This document shows positions 47,501 through 60,165 of a stretch of 64,000 bases of DNA, piece by piece. The notes beneath the pieces are model-generated. The model had not been told where the DNA came from. It was given only the letters and a program-made list of their open reading frames with translations, and made no database searches. Position 1 is the first letter of the stretch. Every line of letters starts with the position of its first letter. The translations under genes were made by a program, and so were the position numbers. This DNA comes from Henckelia pumila (Eukaryota > Streptophyta > Magnoliopsida > Lamiales > Gesneriaceae): the NCBI RefSeq assembly GCF_033568475.1, contig NC_133120.1, positions 86,570,151-86,634,150 of the forward strand, given 5' to 3'.

Positions 47501-49612
47501 GAACTTCGTGTATTGGCTAAGGCAATTCCGGGTGAACCGTTATACATCTACCCCTCAGCTTTGGAGGGGGCGGTCAGTTCGGTACTCATTAGGCAGGAGG
47601 GAGCGGCTCAACATCCTATCTACTTTTTCTCACATGCTCTCAAGGGTGCAGAGCTCTGGTATTCAGAGGTCGAGAAGTTGGCACTTGCACTTGTTATGAC
47701 GGCCCGAAAGCTCAGACCTTATTTTCTCTCACATCCTATTGTGGTGTTAACCAATAGTCCCATGGGAAGGATATTAACTCACGCTGACATTTTGGGACGA
47801 TTGGTGAAGTGGACTACTGAACTCAGTGAGTATGATATTCAGTATGAACCAAGAGCAGCGATTAAAGCTCAAGCATTGGCTGATTTTTTAGCCGAAACAA
47901 AACATATGGAAGGGCGGGGCTTATGGAAAGTGTATGTTGATGGTTTTTCTAACAGCGAAGGATGTGGAGTGGGGGTGCTTCTGATATCCTCTCAGGGAGA
48001 TGAGATCCGATTGGCAGTCAGGTTGGATTTTCGAGCTTCCAATAATGAGGCAGAATATGAGGCCGTGTTAATTGGCCTTCGGGCAGCTAAGCAAGTTGGG
48101 GCAGCCCGAATACATCTCTATTATGATTCGCAATTGGTAGCTCAGCAAGTGAATGGGTCTTACGAGGTAAAAAGTGAGAAGTTAAAAGAGTACATGAAGG
48201 CAATAGAGGAAGCTCGGGGCCTCTTTGATGAGGTAATGTTTGAGCAGATCCCTAGAGAGAGCAACGAAAAGGCGGATGTTCTGGCTAAGATGGCTAGCTC
48301 ACTTCATAACTGGAAAAACAGAGAGGTAGTCGTACAAGTGGAATTAACACCTTCTACGGAGCTCGCACCATTAGCTCCAGAAGAGAGTGACTGGAGAAAA
48401 GAGCTCTTGGAATACATGGAGAAGGGCGAGTTACCAAAGGATCCAAAGAAGGCATATCGGTTGAAACAGAGGAGTCTCCGCTTTGTGATGGTGGAGGGAG
48501 TTCTTTATAAGAAGTCATTTTCTGGACCTCTTCTCAAGTGTTTGGGTCCTAAGGAAGCTCATTATGTCCTGAAGGAGATACACAAGGGGTGTTGTGGCAA
48601 TCACTTGGGATCTTATTCTCTAGCCCGTAAGGTTCTTTTAGCAGGATATTTTTGGCCTACTATTTTGAAAGGTGTCATAGCTTTGGTGACTTCTTGTGAC
48701 AGTTGTCAGCGACATAGCAGACTTCAGCATCAGCCAGTGGCGTTAATGAAAGGAATCGTGGCAGCGTGTCATTTCGATCAGTGGGGAATGGATATTGTGG
48801 GTCCTTTCCCTCTAGCCCCAGCTCAGAAGAAATTCTTGTTGGTCACTATAGATTACTTCTCTAAATGGGTGGAGGCGGAGGCCTTGACACGAATTACTGA
48901 AGGAGAAGTTCTAAAATTTATGTGGAAGAATATTGTATGTAGGTTTGGAGTACCGCGGAAGATTATCTCCGACAATGGGAGGCAGTTTCAGGGAGCCCGG
49001 GTGCAAGCTTGGTGCAAAGAGATGAAAATTCAATAACACTTCACATCTGTCCATTATCCTCAAAGCAATGGTCAGGTGGAGGTCACTAACAGATCTTTGG
49101 TGCAAAGCTTGAAGACCCGATTAGGAAAAGCCCAAGGAAATTGGGTGGAGGAACTCCCTAGTGTGTTATGGTCATATCGTATCACACCCAGAATTGGGAC
49201 AGGAGAGACTCCATTTAGTCTGGTTTATGGAAATGAAGCGGTCTTGCCAGCAGAAATTGGAGAAGAGTCAGCTCGGATCATTTTCTACGATGAGAAGAAT
49301 GGAGAAAAGAGAATGGAAGACTTAGACTTTATGGAGGAGAAGAGAGAAGCTGCTGCCATCAGAATGGAGGCATACAAGAACAGGGTAACTCGATCCTATA
49401 ATCGTCGGGTGCGGAGGAAGGGCTTCCAGGTAGAAGATTTGGTGCTGAGAAAAGTTCAGGAGGAGGCTATAGGGAAGCTCGACCCTAAATGGGAAGGACC
49501 GTACAAGGTGGTGATGAGGCTCAGATCGGATGCTTACTACTTGGAAGATTCAAAGGGGAAGATGCTGAAGAGACCTTGGAGTGCTTACAATTTACGCAAA
49601 TATTATTCTTAA
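44504..49612 (+). pseudogene. Tat gag-pol polyprotein, one frame with seven stops
   Basis: A single frame of about 1,700 codons runs from MAGRGRGRGRG to the TAA at 49612 with no frameshift. Order: gag capsid (LGEYDGSSDPEEHLGRFENA), a linker with CDFHQEYGHITNDCQRL, protease (FVDTGSSVNIIF), RT (CVDFRDLNKACPKDCYPL; the active site reads YVED rather than YVDD), RNase H, a second RNase H (VYVDGFSNSEGCGVGVLL … ESNEKADVLAKMA), and integrase (HHCC zinc part with CDSCQRH, catalytic WGMDIVGPF, ISDNGRQF and QVEVTNRS). Stops lie at 45263 TAG, 45719 TGA, 46760 TGA, 46802 TAG, 47162 TAG, 47336 TAG and 49034 TAA. Most are one C-to-T or G-to-A change from the residue relatives carry. Confidence 0.9.
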
Positions 49613-49719
49613 ATGTTGCAAGAACAATTTTCTTTTCTATTGTAATTCATGCAGGCTGCATTTTACTTTTATCTATAAGCAGTTGCTCTTTTGAAAATAT
49701 TGATGTAGACATGCCTCAG

Positions 49720-50046
49720 TTAATCACCTTAGTCACGCCTCTTAGGCCCTTGACTTTGGTTCAGTTCATCACCTTAGTCATGCCTCATAGGCCCCTGACT
49801 TTGGTTCAGTTCATCACCTTAGTCACGCCTCTTAGGCCCCTGACTTTGGTTCAGTTCATCACCTTAGTCACGCCTCTTAGGCCCCTGACTTTGGTTTAGC
49901 TCATCACCTTATTCACGCCTCTTAGGCCCCTGACTTTGGTTCAGTTCATCACCTTAGTCACGCCTCTTCGACCCCTGACTTTGGTTCAGTTCATCACCTT
50001 GGTCACGCCTATTCGGCCCCTGACTTTGGTTCAGTTCATCACCTGT
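49720..50046 (+). repeat. 45-bp tandem array, left part
   Basis: Units of CTTAGTCACGCCTCTTAGGC plus 25 more bases, period 45, start shortly after the gag-pol stop. About seven copies lie here before the chromovirus interrupts the array. The period is a multiple of three, so it stays open in frame as a 15-residue repeat, but no start or function is evident. Confidence 0.9.
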
Positions 50047-52155
50047 TGTGACGACCCGGTTCTTAATCTCTCAAATCACAAAATTAATCTAAAATCATGA
50101 ATTAAATCTAACTTTAAGCTATAAAGAAAAGGAAAAGAAAATAATAAAAAAAAAATTAAAATGAGCTGCGCTCGCGCGGCTAAAAAGTGCCGCGCGAGCG
50201 CACCCTGTTTTACTCAAAACAGAGGTGCAGCTCGGGGCTGCGCGCGAGCTGCTCTTTTCTACAGCTCGGGCGCGGTCCTGGGCAGAAAAATATTCAGAAA
50301 TTCTCAACCTTTTCTCAGCTTAGAAAACATTCTCAATCATCTATACCAAGTCTAAGAAATCTCATACAAATTCCAAAATGTATTAGACAAGGTAAATGAA
50401 GTCACGAACAAGAGCATAAACATTTCTCAAACTTGAGTTTACTCAAATAGTTCAAACTATATTACAAAAGCAAAGAATCACACTCTAAACAAAGTTCAAG
50501 TGTAATACATAGCCAAGGAGTAGAAACTCTAGGCAATAACTCAACTCCAACAGTTCATACATCCACTCTTGTTCTTAACATAAAGTTAACAACATCTTGA
50601 CTTCTAATCCGGATCATCACTCTAATCTCTCATCCCTTGTTCTTAAAGTTCGCTTTTGTCCAGTTCCACTCCCGCCTATTGCCAAGACACATACAACACA
50701 ACAATAGTCGGATAACTCTGGTGAGAAATACATTTCCCAGTAAAAGCAACTAAACATGCGTATACAACATATATCAAGCTCATAATATAAATACAGACAA
50801 TGCATGTTTTAAAAAACAAGGTTTATTCAAGAACTCTCTCATTTCGTCGGTTGGGATCCCGAGAAGAAGATATCATAGCTAACCACCGACTCTCTCGATT
50901 GAGGTGGGACTACTTATCCTACTTCTCTAGACTTTGAAGCCACTATATATGCACTTCAGACGCTAGGCTACGTCAACCACCCAGGCCATACATATATAAT
51001 CCCTCAAATCGTCTATTCGAACGTTTCCGTTCATTTCAAAATCAAGGAATAAGTCTTGCAAGATGAATACAACATATATCATCATAAAAGCATTCATTAA
51101 TATCAAAGACTCATTCACCAAATCATAGAAGAGCATATAAAAGCAAATAAGTATGTGATTTAGGGAACTTGATACAAACCATCTCGAGTTTTAATCCCAA
51201 TCGAATAATAGTTCACTTTTACCTTTCAAATGAGATGTTTAAAATGTCTTCTAGCTTGTCAAAATCTGTACAAGTATCAACTATAAACCTATTCTCAAAA
51301 TCTGCTCAAACTTCAACTAAACTTCAAGGCAAAACGCTACCAACCTTGTTCTTTCTTCTATCGGTTTCGTAGTCGGAATTCTCAAGTTGATGTGCCCTGT
51401 TTATGAACTGAAATCATAGCATAACAACCAAGAAAATATCAGCTAATACTCAGCTCAATAGCAGCTCGAGCAAAAGATAGCATAACACTTCAAATCATAA
51501 GTTCGACGGCGTAACGGTTAAAGTCGGCAATCCCGAAACTCAAGTATAACCCTTCTATAATGATACAGCTGAATTTCAATCAAAACTAGCAGAATATAGA
51601 ATAGAAACTTTGCAATACTTGCTGAGAATTCATACGAAATGAATACAACAACCATCTTCAACCCAACTTCAACAAAACACAACATAGAAGTTCAATAACA
51701 ACAATTCATACACAAATAAAATCTCTGTCATTTTCGAATTCCCAAATCATAATGAACGAAGAGAAAACTCATCAAATCTAAGATCTTCTTGCAAGGATTC
51801 CAAAACATCTTTCGGAATCGAATTCGGATAACCGGATCAAAAGATACGGCGATTACAAGATGAAGAATAAACTTGAGATTTCTTTCCTCTTCTTCTCTCG
51901 GTTCTCTTCTGAATTTATGATGGAAATTGATATTATACACGTGAACATGCATGAATCAAACAAGTGTCCCAACAATTTTTCAATAATTGCACTTAGGCAC
52001 CTCAAGTCTTCCAAAATTGCAATTCAGTCCTCAATTTCTCATTTCATTCAATTACAATCCTAATCAATTTAAGAATATTAGAATTTAAATCAAAACTACA
52101 AATATTCCCAAATTAAATATTCTTGGATTAAAATTAAATAATTCCGGGCGTTACA
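50047..52155 (-). mobile_element. 3' LTR of the chromovirus
   Basis: It runs in sense from TGTAACGCCCGG to GGTCGTCACA, 2.1 kb. It differs from the 5' LTR by roughly 14 substitutions in the first ~780 bases I compared, plus short indels. It holds two perfect GC-rich hairpins near its sense 3' end: TGCGCTCGCGCGGC at 50167-50180 with 50189-50202, and GCAGCTCG at 50227-50234 with 50245-50252. Confidence 0.92.
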
Positions 52156-52171
52156 ATTCTCCCCCACTAAG
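52156..52171 (-). other. Polypurine tract of the chromovirus
   Basis: In sense CTTAGTGGGGGAGAAT, directly before the 3' LTR. Confidence 0.75.
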
Positions 52172-52252
52172 ACACGATTTCGTCCTCGAAATCTCAAGTA
52201 GTATCAACAGATCATATAACATAAAGAACAAAAAGACTAAAGGAGACTTACA

Positions 52253-53520
52253 TCATTGAAACATCTTTGGAAATCGTTGCCTCATATCTGATTCCGTCTC
52301 CCAAGTTGCTTCTTCAATATCATGACGACTCCACTGGACTTTCACAAGTGGAATAGTCTTCATTCGAAGTTGCTTTTCTTTTCGATCAAGAATCTGAATT
52401 GGCTTTTCAAAATAACTCAAAGTTTCATCGAGTTCAGCCTCATCAGATCGAAGCACATGAGATTCATCAGCAAGGTATTTTCTAAGCATCGATACATGAA
52501 AGACATCATGTATTCCAGATAAGGATGGAGGCAAAGCTAATCGATAGGCAAGATTGCCTATTCTCTCCAGAATCTCATACGGGCCGATATATCGTGGAGA
52601 CAACTTCCCTCGCTTGCCAAATCGTACAGAGCCTCTGAATGGAGAAATCTTCAGAAACACCCTATCCCCTTGTTCAAAAGACAAAGGTCGACGTCGGATA
52701 TTGGCATACTTCGTTTGTCTATCTTGTGTTGTCTTCATTCTCTTCTGAATAAGCTTAACTTGTTCAGTCATATCTCGAATCATATCAGGTCCAATATTAG
52801 GTACCTCTGAAATATCATCCAGTAAAGAGGTGATCGACACTTTCTACCATATAGAGCTTCAAACGGAGCCATCTCAATACTCGATTGATAGCTGTTGTTG
52901 TAAGAGAATTCACAAAGTGGTAATGAATCTTGCCAACTCGTGCCAAAATCAAGCACGACAGCTCTCAAAATATCTTCTAATGTCTGAATGGTACGCTCAG
53001 ACTGTCCATCTGTCTGTGGATGATAGGTTGTGCTCAAGTGTAACTGAGTACCCAAAGCACTCTGTAAACTGTACCAGAAGTGAGATGTAAATCGAGGATC
53101 ACGATCTGATACAATAGACTTCGGTACTCCATGCAATCTGACAACTTCTCGGACATAAATCTCTGCCATCTGGTCGTGTCTATATGTCATGCGATAAGGA
53201 ATAAAACACGCGGATTTCGTCAATCTGTCAATAATCAACCAGATAGCATCGCAACCTCTAGAAGATCGAGGTAACTTCGTCACAAAGTCCATGGAAATAT
53301 GATCCCATTTTCATTCAGGAACTGATAAGCTATGTAACAAACCAGGCGGTTTTTTCCTCTCAGCTTTCACCTGTTGGCAATTAAGACATCGAGACACATA
53401 ATCAGTGATATCTGACTTCATTTGTTTCCACCAATATTGCGTCTTCAAATCATAATACATCTTCCTACCACCAGGATGAATGCTATAACGGCTAAAATGC
53501 ATCTTTTTCAGTAGTTGTTG
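52253..53520 (-). pseudogene. Chromovirus integrase with C-terminal chromodomain (broken)
   Basis: The zinc part has YSIHPGGRKMYYDLK and CLNCQQVK. The core has [21 protein letters not shown] and [11 protein letters not shown], so D, D and E are all present. The C-terminal part has the GKLSPRYIGPYEIL motif and a chromodomain-like end (KVQWSRHDIEEATWE). A TGA lies at 53293-53295 where relatives have Trp, and a one-base deletion near 52840 separates the core from the C-terminal half. Confidence 0.88.
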
Positions 53521-53666
53521 TCATACATCAGAAATATCAGGCACTACAAGGCGATTGTTTACATAAAAAAGATCATCTCGAACCTGGTATTCAGATACAT
53601 GCCCTGATCAAACTGTCTCAATCGAATTCTGTACATTCTGATCAAGTTTCTGAGCTTCTTTAATTT

Positions 53667-55020
53667 TCAAAAGTAACTCTGGTTCAACTTGAATTTGATA
53701 AGTCGCAGAGGCGGACAATTCATGTCAAATACTAATCCAGAAAGACAACAGTCTTCAATCAAATGGGATACACCAATCGTCGATAGAGATAAAGAACATA
53801 CCTTTCGACTCAATGCATCAGCTGCTGCATTCGATTTTCCCGGATAGTATCTAATTTCACAATCAAAATCTTTAAGCAAGTCAAGCCATCTCCGCTGTCT
53901 CATATTCAGTTCTGACTGTGAAAACAAATATTTCAGATTCTTGTGATCAGAATAAATCTCAAACTGTTCCCCATACAGATAATGTCGCCAAATCTTCAAA
54001 GCAAATACAATGGCGGCCAATTCAAGATCATGAATTGGGTATCTGGTCTCGTGAGGTTTCAGCTGTCTCGAGGAATAAGCAATCACATGCCCTCGCTGCA
54101 TCAATACACATCCCAAACCTCGATAAGATGCATCACAATAAACAGTGAAACCACCAGTACCTGAAGGAATCGTCAAGACTGGTGCACTGGTCAATCGTTG
54201 TTTCAACTCAATAAAACTGGATTCACAGGCTTCAGACCAGATAAATGGAGCATTCTTCTGAGTCAACTGAGTAATCGGCTTCGCAATACTAGAAAAATCT
54301 TTGATGAATCGACGATAATATCCAGCCAAACCCATGAAACTACGCATCTCAGGAACAGATGTTGGTCTAGACCAATTGATCACTGCCTTGACTTTACTTG
54401 GATCAACAGATATACCATCTCCGGATATGATATGTCCAAGAAAAACAACCTGTTTCAACCAAAACTCACATTTCGACAGTTTAGCATACAGTTTCTCAGA
54501 TCTCAAAGACTTCAACACGGTTCTCAAATGCTCAGAATGATCAATCAAATTCTTCGAATATATCAAAATATCATCGATAAAAATTATCACGAAGTCATCG
54601 AGATATTTCTGAAAAATACGGTTCATCAAAGCCATAAACACAGCTGGAGCATTTGTCAGACCAAACGGCATAACTATAAACTCATAGTGGTCATACCTGG
54701 TTCTGAAAGCAGTTTTCGGAATATCAGAATCTCTAACTCTCAGCTGATGGTACCCAGATCTCAGATTGATCTTGGAATACACAAAAGAACCCTGCAACTG
54801 GTCAAATAAATCATCAATACGAGGAAAAGGGTATTTGTTCTTTACCGTTGCCTTGTTCAGTTACCGGTAATCAATATACAATCTCATTGAACCATCTTTC
54901 TTTCTGACAAATAATACTGGAGCTCCCCAAGGAGAAACACTAGTTCGAATGTATCCCTTGGCCAGTAAATCTTCCAACTGATCTTTCAACTCTTTCAATT
55001 CCACTGGTGCCATTCGATAA
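53667..55020 (-). pseudogene. Chromovirus reverse transcriptase and RNase H (broken at the 5' side)
   Basis: The frame 53667-54797 is open: [30 protein letters not shown] (catalytic Asp pair present), [14 protein letters not shown], then RNase H ([37 protein letters not shown]). Upstream, a TAA replaces a codon in the YRELNK motif at about 54860 and a frameshift lies near 55020. Confidence 0.88.
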
Positions 55021-57010
55021 GGTATTTAGAAATCGGTGCAGTACCTGGCATCAGTTCTATATTGAAATCAATCTCACGGTACGGAGGTAGTCCTGAAATC
55101 TCATCAGGGAAAACATCCGCAAATTCACTAACCACTGGCAAGTCAGCCAGGTTCGGGCTAGTTTTCAAAATATCAACTGCATATACAATAAATCCCTCCA
55201 CTCCTTTCTGCAAAAGTCGGGTCATAGATAATACAGAAATAAGAGGAATCTTAGCACGAGAACCCTTGCCATAGAATTTTCATCCTCCAGCCATCTCAGG
55301 TCTGAACGTCACTATCTTCTGAAAATAATCTACGGTAGCTCTGTACTTGTTTAGCATATCAATCCCGATAATGCAGTCAAAATCAGACAAACCAAGCACA
55401 AAACAATCTATCTCAATCTCATTACTGTCATACCGTAGCACACAATTCTTAACTGTCTGAATAGATACAAGACCTCTCCCCAAAGGAGAAGAAACAGATA
55501 CTACAACAGGTAATGTTTCAACAGGCAAAGAATATAATGAAGCAAATCGTGCAGAGATAAACGTATGGGATGCACCTGTATCTATCAATACATATGCAGG
55601 AAAACCACAAATAGAATAGTTACCTGCAATCACATCATCTGGTGCTCCCTGTGCCTGTTCCTCCGTCAGTGCAAAGACATGAGCCTGTTGTCTCTGTGGC
55701 TGACTGCCTGTCTGACTTCCTCTTGGCCTTGACTGTTGTTGTGGATGTGGTGGTTGAAAGGAATGAATAGAAGAGGCTTGCCTCGCAGGTTGAGCCACTG
55801 ATCGTGATGACTCTGCACCTCTTGACTGTCCAGAACCTCTCTGAGGACATACCCTCGCAAAATGGCCAGTCTGATGGCATATATGGCACCTCTCAGATAC
55901 ACCTTGGTACTGATCGGTTGGATGTCCTCCACCACAACTGTTACAAAACACTCCAGGCTTTGGTTTCGGACCACTGGAACTCGAAGAACTACTCCCTGAA
56001 TTCTTAAACTGCTTTCCTCGTGCTTGCAAATATCCCTTCTTGCCACTGCTGCTACCACCACCTTCTAATCGAGGAGGTTGTGAACTTGGAGCTGGGGATT
56101 GAGGCTGTCTCGGAGGCTGAGCAATATACGAAGCTCCTCGCTGCTGTACCAAACCAGATTCCCCTCCCTTGGCACTGTTCAAAGCGTCAGCAAAATTATC
56201 CGGTCGTCTTGTGTTTACTAATGTAAAGACTTCTGGAGTCAGTCCATTAATGAACTGATCAGCCATTTTCTCGTCACTATCAGCCACATGTGGAGCAAAA
56301 CGTAGTAAGGTAGAGAACTTTGCTGCATACTCTTCAATGTTTAAGTGTTCCTGCTCAGGTTAGCAAATTCTGCACCTTTATCTTTGCGGTAAGACACCGG
56401 AAAGAAGCGTTGGTAAAACTCTGTTTTGAAGACATTCCACGTCAGTACAGTTCCTCTACGCTCCAAAGCTTTCTTGGTCGTGGACTACCAGCTCTTTGCA
56501 ACCTCATGCAACTGATTTCCAATTAATCTGACTCTCCGCTCATCACCATAATCAAGCGAATCAAACAACATCTCCATGTCAGCGAGCCATCCTTCACATA
56601 CAACTGCATTTTCAGTACCATTCAAAGTAGGCGGATGGTATGATTGAAATCTTTTCAATAATTTTTCCATCGGAGTGGCAGTCATATCTGTCATATCTCG
56701 AGAGGTACTTCCTGTTCATTGCTCGGGACTGGAGCTTGAGGCACTATCGGTGTTACCACTGTTTGTTTCGGTAGAGGAGTATGAACTGTCTGCTCTGGTA
56801 TTAAAGTAGGCGGATGGTATGATTGAAACCTTTTCAATAATTTTTCCATCGGAGTGGAAGTCATATCTGTCATATCTCGAGAGGTACTTCCCTGTTAATT
56901 GCTCGGGACTGCAGCTTGAGGCACTATCGGTGTTACCACTGTTTGTTCCGGCAGAGGAGTATGAACTGTCTGCTCTGGTATAGAAGTAGGAACTTGTGGT
57001 CTAAGAGTAG
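55021..57010 (-). pseudogene. Chromovirus gag and protease (broken)
   Basis: The frame 55280-56287 holds the end of the capsid (ADQFINGLTPEVFTLV), a Ser/Gly-rich linker, a CCHC knuckle (CHICHQTGHFARVC) and the protease (LIDTGASHTFIS, IIGIDMLNKY). Protease is continuous with gag, with no intron-like block. It ends in TGA at 55280 where a Trp is expected, then continues to 54995. The N-terminal gag is broken and carries a 180-bp tandem duplication (56627-56985). Confidence 0.85.
56627..56985 (-). repeat. Tandem duplication of ~180 bp in the gag N-terminus
   Basis: The block 56627-56805 repeats at 56806-56985 with few changes. Both encode TPMEKLLKRFQSYHPPTL in sense. One unit is 180 bp (60 codons); the other lost one base, which shifts the frame. 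Confidence 0.88.
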
Positions 57011-57438
57011 GTCGTCCTGGTCTTCGAGAAATATCTGATTATCAAAAGGGTTAGAATACCAATATCATCAAATCTATCTCAGTCCTCCTCTGATCATCTT
57101 ACCTCTGATCAAGACTCGGTTCTGATTTAATCTTAAATAAATAATCGAGGTACTCAACAAGACATGCTTCCAATCCATTCAGATAATCAGGTAGCATATC
57201 ATAATTCATCAAAACACATGCCTCTAATCATTTCAGATATTCCAGTAAGCATGCGTCTTCATACTTTCAAATAAAATAAATACAACATCATGTAATAAAA
57301 TATTTGAAAGTAAATCATGCTAGCATTTACCACATGTAATTCAATCATGTAATTAAATCATAGCATAATAAAATAAATAAGCAAGGACGATGACTCGATC
57401 TACCCCACTCGCTATCTAACTCAGTCCAGAATTTTCTC

Positions 57439-57451
57439 GCTCTGATACCAC
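57439..57451 (-). other. Primer-binding site of the chromovirus
   Basis: In sense GGTGGTATCAGAG, matching the standard plant initiator-Met site, a few bases from the 5' LTR end. Confidence 0.8.
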
Positions 57452-57455
57452 CTGT

Positions 57456-59560
57456 TGTGACGACCTGGTTCTTAATCTCTCAAATCACAAAATTAATCCA
57501 AAATCATGAATTAAATCTAACTTTAAGCTATAAAGAAAAGGAAAAGAAAATATTTTTTTTTTTTAAAATGAGCTGCGCTCGCGCGGCTAAAAAGTGCCGC
57601 GCGAGCGCACCCTGTTTTACTCAAAACAGAGGTGCAGCTCGGGGCTGTGCGCGAGCTGCTTTTTTCTACAGCTCGGACGCGGTCCTGGGCAGAAAAATAT
57701 TCAGAAATTCTCAGCCTTTTCTCAGCTTAGAAAACATTCTCAATCATCTATACCAAGTCTAAGAAATCTCATACAAATTCCAAAATGTATTAGACAAGGT
57801 AAATGAAGTCACGAACAAGAGCATAAACATTTCTCAAACTTGAGTTTACTCAAATAGTTCAAACTATATTACAAAAGCATCACACTCTAAACAAAGTTCA
57901 AGTGTAATACATAGCCAAGGAGTAGAAACTCTAGACAATAACTCAACTCCAACAGTTCATACATCCACTCTTGTTCTTAACATAAAGTTAACAACATCTT
58001 GACTTCTAATCCGGATCATCACTCTAATCTCTCATCCCTTGTTCTTCAAGTTCGCTTTTGTCTAGTTCCACTCCCGCCTATTGCCAAGACACATACAACA
58101 CAACAATAGCCGGATAACTCCGGTGAGAAATACATTTCCCAGTAAAAGCAACTAAACATGCATATACAACATATATCAAGCTCATGATATAAATACAGAC
58201 AATGCATGTTTTAAAAAACAAGGTTTATTCAAGAACTCTCTCATTTCGTCGGTTGGGATCCCGAGAAGAAGATATCATAGCTAACCACCGACTCTCCCGA
58301 TCGAGGTGGGACTACTTATCCTACTTCTCTAGACTTTGAAGCAACTATATATGCACTTCAGACGCTAGGCTACGTCAACCACCCAGGCCATACATATATA
58401 ATCCCTCAAATCGTCTATTCGAACGTTTCCGTTCATTTCAAAATCAAGGAATAAGTCTTGCAAGATGAATGCAACATATATCATCATAAAAGCATTCATT
58501 AACATCAAAGACTCATTCACCAAATCATAGAAGAGCATATAAAAGCAAATAAGTATGTGATTTAGGGAACTCGATACAAACTATCTCGAGTTGTAATCCC
58601 AATCGAATAATAGTTCACTTTTACCTTTCAAATGAGATGTTTAAGATGTCTTCTAGCTTGTCAAAATCTGTACAAGTATCAACCATAAACCTATTCTCAA
58701 AATCTGCTCAAACTTCAACTAAACTTCAAGGCAAAACGCTACCAACCTTGTTCTTTCTTCTATCGGTTTCGTAGTCGGAATTCTCAAGTTGACGTGCCCT
58801 GTTTATGAACTGAAATCATAGCATAACAACCAAGAAAATATCAGCTAATACTCAGCTCAATAGCAGCTCGAGCAAAAGATAGCAAAACACTTCAAATCAT
58901 AAGTTCGACGGCGTAACGGTTAAAGTCGGCAATCCCGAAACTCAAGTATAACCCTTCTATAATGATACCAGCTGAATTTCAATCAAAACCAGCAGAATAT
59001 AGAATAGAAACGTTGCAATACTTGCTAAGAATTCATACGAAATGAATACAACAACCATCTTCAACCCAACTTCAACAAAACACAACATATAAGTTCAATA
59101 ACAACAATTCATACACAAATCTGATCTCTGTCATTTTCGAATTCCCAAATCATAATGAACGAAGAGAAAACTTACATCAAATCGAATTTCTTCTTGCAAG
59201 GATTCCAAAACATCTTTCGGAATCGAATTCGGATAACCGGATCAAAAGATACGGCGATTACAAGATGAAGAATAAACTTGAGATTTCTTTCCTCTTCTTC
59301 TCTCGGTTCTCTTATGAATTTCTGATGGAAATTGATATTATACACGTGAACATGCATGAATCAAACAAGTGTCCCAACAATTTTTCAATAATTGCACTTA
59401 GGCCCCTCAAGTCTTCCAAAATTGCAATTCAGTCCTCAATTTCTCATTTCATTCAATTACAATCCTAATCAATTTAAGAATATTAGAATTTAAATCAAAA
59501 ATCCAAATATTTTCAAATTAAATATTCTCGGATTAAAATTAAATAATTCCGGGCGTTACA
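57456..59560 (-). mobile_element. 5' LTR of the chromovirus
   Basis: Partner of 50047-52155, same ends, 2.1 kb. The 14-bp hairpin is conserved at 57574-57609. Parts match the 3' LTR at 4132-6802. Confidence 0.92.
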
Positions 59561-60165
59561 TCCTTAGTCACGTCTCTTCGGCCCCTGACTTTGGTTCAGT
59601 TCATCACCTTGGTCACGCCTCTTCGGCCCCTGACTTTGGTTCAGCTCATCACCTTAGTCACGCCTTTTAGGCCCCTGACTTTGGTTCAGTTCATCACCTT
59701 AGTCACGCCTCTTCGGCCCCTGACTTTGGTTCAGTTCATCACCTTGGTCACGCCTCTTCGGCCCCTGACTTTGGTTCAGCTCATCACCTTAGTCACGCCT
59801 CTTAGGCCCCTGACTTTGGTTCAGTTCATCACCTTAGTCACACCTCTTCGGCCCCTGACTTTGGTTCAGTTCATCACCTTGATCACGCCTCTTCAGCCCC
59901 TGACTTTGGTTCAGCTCATCACCTTAGTCACGCCTCTTCGGCCCATGACTTTGGTTCAGCTCATCACCTTAGTCACGCCTCTTCGGCCCCTGACTTTGGT
60001 TCAGCTCATCACCTTAGTCACGCCTTTTGGGCCCCTGACTTTGGTTCAGCTCATCACCTTAGTCACGCCTTTTAGACCCCTGACTTTGGTTCAGCTCATC
60101 ACCTTAGTCATGCCTCTTAGGCCCCTGATTTTGGTTCAGCTCTCTACCTTAGTCTAGTCACCTCG
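59561..60165 (+). repeat. 45-bp tandem array, right part
   Basis: About thirteen more copies of the 45-bp unit continue the array that was split by the chromovirus. They leave a 188-codon open frame of 15-residue repeats, which is a by-product of the period rather than a supported gene. Confidence 0.9.

Larger units (their letters stand above)
50047..59560 (-). mobile_element. Complete but dead chromovirus (Ty3/gypsy) inserted in the 45-bp array
   Basis: A 9.5-kb element in minus orientation: 5' LTR 57456-59560, PBS, gag, protease, RT-RNase H, integrase with chromodomain, polypurine tract, 3' LTR 50047-52155. The 45-bp array stops at its left edge (…TCATCACC) and resumes at its right (TCCTTAGTCACG), sharing CCT, so it is an insertion. 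A clean 5-bp duplication is not visible. Confidence 0.92.

Noticed and set aside
59591-60157. 188-codon open frame of 15-residue repeats as a gene
   Set aside because: It follows from a 45-bp period in a tandem array; no start context, domain or conservation was seen.
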